The notes beneath the pieces were generated by a model. It saw nothing but the letters and a program-made list of their open reading frames with translations, made no database searches and was not told the DNA's origin. DNA of 64,000 nt from Chiridota heheva (Eukaryota > Echinodermata > Holothuroidea > Apodida > Chiridotidae). Where the stretch lies: the NCBI GenBank assembly GCA_020152595.1, contig JAIGNY010000476.1, positions 22,501 to 86,500 on the forward strand, given 5' to 3'. Position numbers and translations under genes: made by a program. How positions within the stretch are numbered: position 1 is the stretch's first letter; every line of letters starts with the position of its first letter. Positions 40,501-52,500 of the stretch are shown here, piece by piece.

Positions 40501-43500
40501 TTTTAATTGATCTTTTACAATTGATCTTGTGGTATTGTTTCTAATCTCTTTTCTTTGTCTACAGATTCAGTGATAACCCACACCGACACCCTTCTGTCTG
40601 GATCTTTGGCCATGGCTTTGTGTCGTATCCTTTCATGCTTCTCGTTTTTTGATATCGATGAATGTACTCAAAAATAATAATATTATAATGAATAACTTAA
40701 AATATAGATTGTGTTAGATGCATAACTAAATGTTTTCTCTTTTCTTTGTGTGACGGTTTTTCATAAACAAAATATTTTGTAAAGATGGTCATGGCAGGAA
40801 GTTCTGCATGACATCCATCGGTTTATTGTTTGAAAAAAAGTTTCATTGTCAAATTGGGATTTGTGGGTAGTTAGTTCTTGCGGATGTTTAAAAATTGCAA
40901 ACTGATATGAATGTCTATGAATCACAGCAACCGAAGAATGATAAATAGATGTTTCCTTAAAAGGATTAGTTCAGTGGTCAAGCAAGTTTATCTTACATGA
41001 AAGAGGACTTCAGTAGAAACAAAGAGATGAAAGCATTCAGAAATCTTTTTTTGTTACAGAGATATTTCAGCTGAAAGCGTGTGTACAAATGACTGAAATC
41101 AGACTCACAGCCTCAAAGTCTATGTATTCTGTCATATTTTGCCCTACAATACTGTGGCTCAAAAACCGTTTGGATATATCAGGAAAGTACTAAAACAGAA
41201 TCTAGTAAGGATAATTATAATTTATCATCTGAAGAAATATTTTCTTTAAAATACATTAACAATTGTTAATGATGCAAGGATGAAGTGCCAACCTTCCATA
41301 GTAGACTTAATACATCAGTCATTTTTACACAGATAAGACAGAGCTTTTAAGTTGAATATTTCTTTAACGGAATAAGATATTGAAGCAGTTTCTACACCGG
41401 TTTGTTTCTTTGAAAGATCTCTTTCATATAAGATACAAGTTGCTTGACCCCTGAACTAATCCTTTAAATCACCTGAGGTACTAATCTTGTCAATAGCAGC
41501 AGCGTTGTTCATAGAGGTGATGATGCCCTTTTTCCATTTCATGTACCATTAAAAAAAAAAAAAAAAATTAACGAGTTGAATGAGGGCATGGGATTCCGCA
41601 CTTACTGTAGTTAAGAACATGTTGGCTTAGTAGAACAGGCACATGGATTAGACATAGCAGATAGGAGGAGTTAAAGCTAAATCAATTCGAGCCATTAAGC
41701 TCAATGGGCCGGTGCTTATTCCTAGTTTCCATGGCTCAAGCGGATGAGAGTACATGACTCCACCTGGATGGGATGGCAGTTTAACTTGCCAGCGGGGCTG
41801 GTACTCACTTGCTCAAGGACACAATGCAGAGCTCACGACGAAAATCAAAGTTGGCACCTTTCGAATACGAGCATGACTCTTTAACCACTGAGCCACAGCA
41901 CCTCAATAGGACGAGTATAAGGTGCAGTTAATTGTTTCTGAATACAAACTGGTTTATTGGAAGTTTGATTAACATCAATGGTAGAGTCTACCTGTAGAAG
42001 GGAGTTTAGATTAAGGTCTATACCTGTACGGTGGAAGAGGTTAGTTGAGAATTAAAGAAAAGCTTTAGTAATAACTGTTGACTGAATCAAGACTGAATGA
42101 ATTTGATCTTTGGCTGAGCTTTTTGAAAGATGTTAAGAGTCCTCATGATAGTTGGGAGGATGAGACATTTACATGGTAAAGCAAACTTCTTAAGTGGTAC
42201 ATAGTGGGTCCAAGTGCAATGGGCACTTTTTGGACAAAAATGAAGGTTTGCATATTAACCTCATTGTTTTGTTTAAATGTATCATTTCTCTAACATTCAA
42301 TTTTGAAAGTATTATACCGAAATACATTAGATGTTACGTTCCTTAAAGTTTCAAACAGTCAGACCCGACCTGATATATAAGCAGGTTGGGTCAGACTTTT
42401 CCTCTTTTATTTTCTTTATTCTGAAAACCACAAGTAATTACGATCAAATTTCCCTTATCAATGGCTCCATTGTACTAGTTCTCCATTTGGTCCTGGGATG
42501 TTGTGGAAGTTGGTGTTGAGTATCAAATTAGCAATGGATGAAGTCCTTATTGTGTGGTTGACATTTATTTTAATTAAGATTAGTGATCTCATTAATTGCT
42601 ACATTAAGTTTGTGGCTATGATTTGCTGGAACAAATTTTTAGGGAGAAGGACAAGTCATGTGTGGTAAAACATATTTTAAAGTAACAAATGTTGTGAATT
42701 ATATGATTGATAACAAAGAATGTGTTTGCTTAACTATCACTGTATCAGATATACAACGTATTGGAAAAGAGTGTCCAGGTAAGCTGTTGCTTCCCATGTG
42801 GCATCTTTTGCCCCAGCAGGGAGGTACATAATTTATTGCATAAAAAGCAACATTTCATTTGTGCACAATATTTGTAAGGAAAAATGCTCAAATAATGATA
42901 ATTTAATGAATTTGGTATAATCTTAAGACCAGAAATGATACAGACAAGTTGGTAAACTCTGGTAAGTTATATTTAGGCAGGTTTTGTAGTGAACAAGATA
43001 AAAGGGTAACAATTGATACTCTGTACTGTAAGAGAATTATTCTTTCATTGATGAATAGGAACTGACACACAGATAGAAATTAATTAGGAAACCTTTAAAA
43101 CGTAAACAAATTGCAGGGCTTATTAATTTGTCTAATCAAATTTTCTATTTCATTTATCAGTAATACAAAGTACCCTCAAACAATGCTTGCTTTTACATTG
43201 TAGTTTGTCCACAATGACTGCTAATATCCTGTGCATAGATTGGTCTGTAATGAGACAGTCCACATTGACTGCTAATATCCTGTGCATAGAGTGGTCTGTA
43301 ATGAGACTGTCCACATTGACTGCTAATAACCTGTGCATAGAGTGGTCTGTAATGAGACTGTCAACATTGACTGCTAATAACCTGTGCATAGATTGGTCTG
43401 TAATGAGACAGTCCACATTGACTGCTAATAACCTGTGCATAGAGTGGTCTGTAATGAGACTGTCCACATTGACTGCTAATAACCTGTGCATAGATTGGTC

Positions 43501-46500
43501 TGTAATGAGACAGTCCACATTGACTGCTAATAACCTGTGCATAGATTGGTCTGTAATGAGACAGTCCACATTGACTGCTAATAACCTGTGCATAGAGTGG
43601 TCTGTAATGAGACTGTCCACATTGACTGCTAATAACCTGTGCATAGAGTGGTCTGTAATGAGACTGTCCACATTGACTGCTAATAACCTGTGCATAGATT
43701 GGTCTGTAATGAGACAGTCCACATTGACTGCTAATAACCTGTGCATAGAGTGGTCTGTAATGAGACTGTCCACGTTGACTGCTAATAACCTGTGCATAGA
43801 TTGGTCTGTAATGAGACTGTCAACATTGACTGCTAATAACCTGTGCATAGAGTGGTCTGTAATGAGACTGTCCACATTGACTGCTAATAACCTGTGCATA
43901 GAGTGGTCTGTAATGAGACTGTCAACATTGACTGCTAATAATCTGTGCATAGAGTGGTCTGTAATGAGACTGTCCACATTGACTGCTAATAACCTGTGCA
44001 TAGAGTGGTCTGTAATGAGACTGTCAACATTGACTGCTAATAACCTGTGCATAGAGTGGTCTGTAATGAGACTGTCCACATTGACTGCTAATAACCTGTG
44101 CATAGAGTGGTCTGTAATGAGACTGTCCACATTGACTGCTAATAACCTGTGCATAGAGTGGTCTGTAATGAGACTGTCCACATTGACTGCTAATAACCTG
44201 TGCATAGATTGGTCTGTAATGAGACAGTCCACATTGACTGCTAATAACCTGTGCATAGAGTGGTCTGTAATGAGACTGTCCACATTGACTGCTAATAACC
44301 TGTGCATAGAGTGGTCTGTAATGAGACTGTCCACATTGACTGCTAATAACCTGTGCATAGAGTGGTCTGTAATGAGACTGTCCACATTGACTGCTAATAA
44401 TCTGTGCATAGAGTGGTCTGTAATGAGACTGTCCACATTGACTGCTAATAACCTGTGCATAGAGTGGTCTGTAATGAGACTGTCCACATTGACTGCTAAT
44501 AACCTGTGCATAGAGTGGTCTGTAATGAGACTGTCCACATTGACTGCTAATAACCTGTGCATAGAGTGGTCTGTAATGAGACTGTCAACATTGACTGCTA
44601 ATAACCTGTGCATAGAGTGGTCTGTAATGAGACTGTCCACATTGACTGCTAATAACCTGTGCATAGAGTGGTCTGTAATGAGACTGTCCACATTGACTGC
44701 TAATAACCTGTGCATAGAGTGGTCTGTAATGAGACTGTCCACATTGACTGCTAATAACCTGTGCATAGAGTGAACTGTAATGAGACAGTATCTGAATTCA
44801 CTCATCTTTGTACACTTATTGCAAATTTTTAATAAAAATAAATAACAATGATAATAGTGAATATTATTATTAATATTATAGTGAATAGTGAAGTGATTTT
44901 TCTTCAATAATTATAACTCTGGTTTTGTTTGAATTGGTGTGAATTTAATGCCTCTGATGCTTGCTCATGTAACAACACTTGGACTGCTATTAGGTTATCA
45001 GGCCATCCTTACAAAATTGTTCGTTTGGAGTGTGCCTACCAACCCAACAAAATTGCTACCCACTCAAATCATTTTATTTTATTTTATTTTATCATTTATT
45101 GAAATGATAGTGCTTTTGTGTATAAAAGGTATGAAAAAGCTTGAATGGCCCCCCAAAAAAAATTGCCTACCTACCGGCCCACTTTTTCAGAACAAGATGG
45201 ATATTCCAAACAAACAATTTTTTTAAGCCTGGCTTTAGGATAATTTGTCATTCTGTCCAAATTTGTCTACATTCTTCCTTTTTTTCTGTATTTACCTTTT
45301 GTTCTGTTATCTTTATTTTCAGTTGGGGAAAAGTTGCAGTCTAGAATACTGGTAAGTTCCTCAATAAGTATCAAGTTTCATTTAACAAAAATCTATAGAA
45401 CTTTTCAAAAAGGATATTCAATAATGTCACATGGACGAAATTCATGTGTCCATAATGTACTAATTGTATGCTGGAGGAATCTTATCGACCAATCAAATAC
45501 TGGAGGAATCTTATTGACCAATCAAATACTGGGAGAATATGCCGTCTGCACAATTCGCACACAGTATGAGATGAAAGCATATGAAAAAAATGTTTTCAAG
45601 TTAATACCTGCACGCGTATTGCTGCTTACATTTTTTACCCTCAAAACTACAGCTAATTGGTCAGGAAATAATGGAAAATTCCCCCTGTAGTTGATTGGTG
45701 GAAACCTAAACAGGTTCAAGAAACAAATATCCAAGGGATGCAAAGGAAAGCTGCAAGTTCCTTTCATATTTGAAATGAAGAAAAGCAGGTAAGCTGTTAC
45801 TCCCCCCCCCATTGGCTCAGATTTCTAGATTTCCTGAACCATCAAAAGATGCATATGTATTGTTTCCTGCTTTTGTGCGGTTCTTGGCAGGAATACTTGC
45901 ATCCATTTCAGTATGTTTTAGTCTAAAAAAAGAAGTAATTTCAACCAAATGTGTAATATATAAAGGCAGTAGACATGTATTGAAAGAGGAACATTGATTT
46001 GATTAGACTAGGGGATGTTTTTCCATGCATTGTGATACACATAATTAGTAGTTACACAAATATTTGCTGTTTTTTTATGTGTAAGTGTGACTAATTGCTA
46101 CACCCTTGACAATTACCTTAGCACAATTAGGAAAATCACTAAATGGTAATAGCTCTACACCAAGGCTGCAAACTTACAAATACAAATTGTGCCAAGGGCG
46201 TAGGAAGCGGGGACCCAAAGCCCCCCCAGTCAAAAATATTAGGGGGCAGAAGTATGCTTCTGCCACTTTTCAGGGAAGAAAACCCCTAATTGGGCTTATT
46301 TGTACCCTCTGTAAAATATATCAACCTTTTTGTCACTTCTTCTTCTGATTTATTCTATTAAAATGTATACTACCTTGGTCCAATCCTAGGTCCAACTTTT
46401 AGTTTCCCTAATTGTAATCATTTGAATTGACCACACTTGGCTGTAAAATGTAGCATTACATCGTATACACCGGCGTAGCGCCTCCTGTGTATTTGTAACA

Positions 46501-49500
46501 TACAGCATGCAGTTAGTACATGTACATGCAGGTGACAGGTCACTGCACTGCGAGCGTGTATGAACTGCCAGGTACGTCGTGTCTTATACTAACTTAATTG
46601 TCTATTCTTCTTTGTTAAAAAAAAACTTCCCACAATCGTGAAAATAAATTGGACAAAAATGAGACTTTTGAATGAGGTTAGTGGTAAATAAACTTTTCGC
46701 CCCTCCAAGAAGAAAAAAATTTCCTACGCTGTTGAATTGAGCTACATATGTCTTTAGCACCTATACTCAGATTTAGAGTGACCACATGCTCTGAAGATAT
46801 TTGGGACAAATTACCAAGTTAAAAGCAAAAGAAAATAAAAAATTATATTGAAGTTGAATCATGTCATATTGTGGATGGATCCTCTAACGCATTTACAATT
46901 TTTTTGGTATGCTGAATTATAACTCAGTATTTTTGTAGGTTTCATCTTTATGTAAATAATTAATCATGCAAATTTCCCTTTTTGATTCACAAGTTGATGA
47001 TTGATGATGTAGTATTGAATATTTAGGTTGTTTCCTACAGGTGATCCAGGCAGCAGATGACAGTGCCTCCCAGTACATGAACTTCATGAATGTCATCTTC
47101 ACAGCACAGAAACAGGTTTGTCCATCTAATCATACTTTGCATTTATATTTATAGAGATATTGCTTTGCTTTTCCTGGATAGTGTGGATATTTTCTCATCT
47201 ATGATCTTGTTTTTAGGCCACTGAGGGGCTTTACACTCAGGCCATTCTTAAAAACATTGTTTGTTTGGAGTAAGCCTATCTATCCAACAAAATTGCTACC
47301 CACTCAAATCATTTATTTTCTTTCATTTATTGAAATGGTAACACTCTACAGATTTCAGTTTTTGTTGATGTTAGTGTATCTCTCATATACATTAAGGAAA
47401 GATAAGATTGGGTTATTTAAAGTGACACTAGCTTCCAATTGTGTTTGTAAAAATTGAATTAATTATTGTCGGATGTTTAGAAGATAGATCCTCTATCAAA
47501 AAGAAACTTAAGAACAGGGAATTATTTTGTTGAATCTGTAAAATATTTGACTACAAGTAGGATATTAGATAAGTATAATGTTGAATGAACTTTCTTTATA
47601 AACCTAGAAATTGTGCCATTTTCATGGTGGTTGTTTTCGTGGTTTGACCAAGTTACCAGTTTGATCCATTATTCTCCATGACAAAATGAGGAGCTTGTTC
47701 TAACTTAAAGGTATATGCACAAGAAAATTATGTCGGTTTATTTTGGTGCAAAAGTTGTGATGTATAAAGGAGAAGACAGCTCAAAATCTTTGATGCAATT
47801 CTTTAAATTTCATCCTCATCAGACTGTTTTCTCCTTCTACATCAGACTGTTTTCTCCTTCTATATCAGACTGTTTTCTCCTTCTACATCAGACTGTTTTC
47901 TCCTTCTACATCAGACTGTTTTCTCCTTCTACATCAGACTGTTTTCTTCTTCTACATCAGACTGTTTTCTCCTTCTACATCAGACTGTTTTCTCCTTCTA
48001 CATCAGACTGTTTTCTCCTTCTACATCAGACTGTTTTCTCCTTCTACATCAGACTGTTTTCTCCTTCTACACCAGACTGTTTTCTCCTTCTACATCAGAC
48101 TGTTTTCTCCTTCTACACCAGACTGTTTTCTCCTTCTACACCAGACTGTTTTCTCCTTCTACATCAGACTGTTTTCTCCTTCTACACCAGACTGTTTTCT
48201 CCTTCTACATCAGACTGTTTTCTCCTTCTACATCAGACTGTTTTCTCCTTCTACATCAGACTGTTTTCTCCTTCTACATCAGACTGTTTTTCCTTTTACA
48301 TCAGACTGTTTTCTCCTTCTACATCAGACTGTTTTCTCCTTGTACACCAGACTGTTTTCTCTTTTTACACTAGACTGTTTTCTCCTACATCAGACTGTTT
48401 TCTCCTTCTACATCAGACTGTTTTCTCCTTCTACATCAGATTGTTTTCTCCTTCTACATCAGACTGTTCTACATCAGACTGTTTTCTCCTTCTACATCAG
48501 ACTGTTTTCTCCTTCTACATCAGACTGTTTTCTCCTTCTACATCAGACTGTTTTCTCCTTCTACATCAGACTAATTTCTTCTCAATTTTGATTAAGAAGG
48601 AGAAAAGAAATTATGATGGAGATTCAAAAGTCTTGGTCATACTCAACTCTTCCTCTTCCAAGAACTATATTGGTGAAGGATTGAAAAACAAGTTAACATA
48701 AGGAAACTCAGAGGTGTTCTCTTTGTAGTGTCAGGATTTTACATAAAGTTTTGCATTATTTATTATACAAATGACTTGAACTTTAAAGTGCTGCAATTAT
48801 TGTCGATTTAAATGGTTTATGGCATATTTTCTTCAAATAAAAATTCAAGTTGTTGTATACACACTCAGTGAATTGGAATTGAAGACTTAGACTTGCAAGC
48901 TTAGATATTAATAAGACATAATTATATATATATAAGACATAATTGGAGATGATTATGAGATGAAGCATTCTGCATCTACATGATGAACATCAATTCCTAA
49001 TAGGTTTTCATTCACCAGTGCTTCATGACTGGTTTATCAAACAGCAGTGGGTATCTGTGTGACAACCTTAGCTGTTGAGAAATGCATCATGTATTTTCCT
49101 ATGGGGTGATAAGATAGGTCTGATGACATTTGGTGGCAACTTGAACTTAAGTAATTCAAAATATAGAATGGACCATTAATACAAGGAAATTTTTTTAATT
49201 TTATTCTTGCATGATAATTTTTGACATAAGCAGATAAACACATATTCAATTGTTTATGTAAAACCTTTGTATTTCAATCTTCTCTAAAGTGTGTTTCATC
49301 TGGATATTTTAAAACAATTATTTTTAGGGCAACAGGTAATCAGAAATAACACTTATAAGTGGTTATAACTGTAAAACGCCTTTTAAGAATTCTTAAAGAT
49401 ATTGAGCTGTGTTCATCTGATAACATCACAAAATTTGCTTGAATTCTTAAATCTTGCAACTTTTGATTGACCATAACTGAAACACTACACAAGCTTTTAC

Positions 49501-52500
49501 AAAGATATCAAGGGCATTTTACTCAGAAATTAATGTTCTTTCACGTATGTAAAAACCGCTACATGTCACTAGACCTTAAAACTTGTATTTATACTGTTTT
49601 CAGAACATACCAATTGATGCTTGTGTGCTGGACAAAGAGTCTGGTCTCCTACAACAGGTATGTGAAAGCTCGATATTCTTGATACCTTGGGGCAATTGCT
49701 TTGTTTTGAATTTTCCTATCCTTTTCTACATGACATGTAAATGAACAAATATTTTTTTCTGAGATTTAATTTTTACAAGATCTGTTGTGAAAGATAAAAG
49801 CTTCATTCAGGGTTGTGACCTACTTGTCATTTGAAGAGTAAATCTTTTTTAAAGTATCACTGCCCAAAGAAAACCTCTTTCTGCATGTGTACAGAATAAT
49901 GTATGACATGTATACGTACTAGCTCGCAAGCAAGCAGAATTTGGGATGATATGGAAATCGGGAATTTTCTTCTACAAAAAAAAAATAAACCAAAATGTTT
50001 CAGTGTAGGTTAAGTTAACAATTTCCTCTTTTATATTACCAAAGATGTGTATGGAATAAAAGGTAGCTCCTTTGTCTGTCAGGATTGATGCAGTAATACA
50101 AAACAAAGGCACCTTTTTGCTCCACAGGAACTTGAACAACACCCACTGTATTTTTGGGATTTTTTATTATAGGAAACAGTATCTAATGACTGATTTCAAG
50201 GAGTCTTATGACTAATAGAGTTAAAAAAAAAATATAAAAAAAATAATGATAATAGATAATAATTATAAAGAAGAATTGTACTGATTAACTTGTAATTGCC
50301 TGCAAATATTTTAATTACATCAATTTTTACATCACTATTGTGACATTTTAACCTTTATTGAAAGTGAAATGAAAATAGTCTTAACTATGAAAGATCAATG
50401 TTGTTTACCTCATAGGCATGCGATATCACTGCAGGCATATACTTAAAGGTTCCTGACATGGCTGGATTACTACAGTACCTCCTGGTAAGTTAAATGTTTG
50501 AAGTATCACAATCCAGACTCATGTATTGTCACTTTTTCCTAATATTTTTCTTACATTTAGGATTTAGTTCACAAATGATTTGTATTTGTTTATTTATTTA
50601 TTTCACATATTTATACAGGGTGACATGTTCAGCAACAGTGCTGGTCTTCCACAAGGCCCTGTTGTATACATAAAAAGCTTATAGTACAGAAAATATAAAA
50701 CATTGAACTTAAAAACGAGCAAGCATAATACTTGGTATGAATCAAATAATGATAGTGACATTCAAAGCAAATTAAAAAAAAAAAAAAAAAAAACTTATTA
50801 ACAAAATTGCTAAAATAAATCAAATTATTTAAAGCATATCAAGCAAATGAAAAAGTTATACAAATGGCGTAAAAAGAAAACAACATAATAAATTAGAAAC
50901 TAGTGAAATTGTAACCAAAAAGTGAAAATTAGGTAAAAATCTTAAAAAGGAAAATTAAAAATATTAACGCTAAAAGAAGTAAGAGGATAAGATAAGACTA
51001 AGGATAAAAGCTTTAATTGGGCAAGGTAAGTGTCAGTTGTTTGATTTGGCTCTTAAAATGGCTACGGAATGACAACATTTCAAATTCTTATTTAAATTGT
51101 TTCATAATTTACTTCCTCTAAATATGAAAGATTTCTTATATAAACATTAAGTAAACTGCAAAGGTTTTTTTTTTTTTTGTATCTGTTTTTTTTCTTCTTT
51201 TCTCTTTCATAGTGGGTGTTCCTACCTCCTCCCGGTTTAAGAGAAAGTCTAGTACTGCCACCCTCTATCCATGTTGATTACCGAGCTGCCTGCTTCTGCC
51301 ATAGAATGCTGATAGATGTTGGTTATGTCTGCTCAGTTTGCCTTTCGAGTAAGTGTAGTTAAAGGATTACTTCAGTGGCAAGCAAGTTTATCCTATAGAA
51401 AAGAGGACATTAATAGAAACAAAATGGTGAAGAAAGTACATTAAGGATATTTTCAAGTATAAAACTAGTAAATCTACTATGGAAGGTCGGTGTCCTCATC
51501 ATCACATTTTGAATGATTGTTAATGTATTTAAAAGAAAATTGATTTTACTTCCTTTTTTTTTCAATTATTTTTCCTTCACCCTTCTTTAGGTTGTAAATT
51601 TTAATTACCCTTACTGAATTCCATTTTACTACTTTCCTGACATATCCAATGGTTTGTAAACCACAAAATTGCAGGTCAAAATATGATTGAATATATCAAG
51701 ACTTGGAATCTGAGGCTATGACATCATAACTAATATGATTTCAGTCGTTTCTACAAAAAATTATACCTAACTTTAAACTTAGATATTTCCTTAAGTGAAT
51801 AAGATTTTTGAACGCTTTCTTCACATGTTGCTTCTTTTGAAATCCTCTTTCATATAAGATGAATTTGATTGACCTCTGAAGTAGTCCTTTAACCATTTCA
51901 GTTATGCTTTTATCTTGTTTTTTATGGTGTGTAAGGTGAGAAAATCTACTGTGGACTTAAAACTACCAAAAGGAGAATATTATTTTATAAGTTGATTTAC
52001 TCAAAATGATATTATTTTATAATAATTGTAAGCACTGACATCGATCATGGATTGGATTGATCTATTTTGACTCGCATTTTTATCAAATAAACGGTGTTTC
52101 AGGCTCTGTGATTGCTTTTAACAAAGAGCATCGGAATCTGAATACAAGTGCAATTGAATTATGGGAAGGGCTTATCAAATTATGGCTGTTCCAGTATCCA
52201 CATTTTGTATGTGCAACATTTGTGATGTAGAAAGCAGCCCATGGCTCCTGATGTAATTCTAAAATTCAGATTTAAGCATTGATGGTTATTTAATTGTCAT
52301 AGAGTCCATTGTGTGTCTGTTTTTCAAAGGATAAAATACAAATTAAATAAGAAACTAGAGACTTTCCAAAGAGTGATAGCATCAAAAATCTGCATACTTC
52401 TTTAAATAAGTGGTCAAAAACTTTAAGTCAAAGTCAATTGAAGCAATATTTGTTGGATTTATTTTTATAATTTTGAAATCATTTTTAGACTATCTAGCTC

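Noticed and set aside
43187-44773. 528-codon plus-strand frame
   Set aside because: The 51-bp minisatellite in GTF2H3 intron 5; it is open on both strands because the period is a multiple of three.
47715-48701. 328-codon Phe/Ser/Leu-rich frame
   Set aside because: The 23-bp minisatellite in intron 7, with no unique domain.
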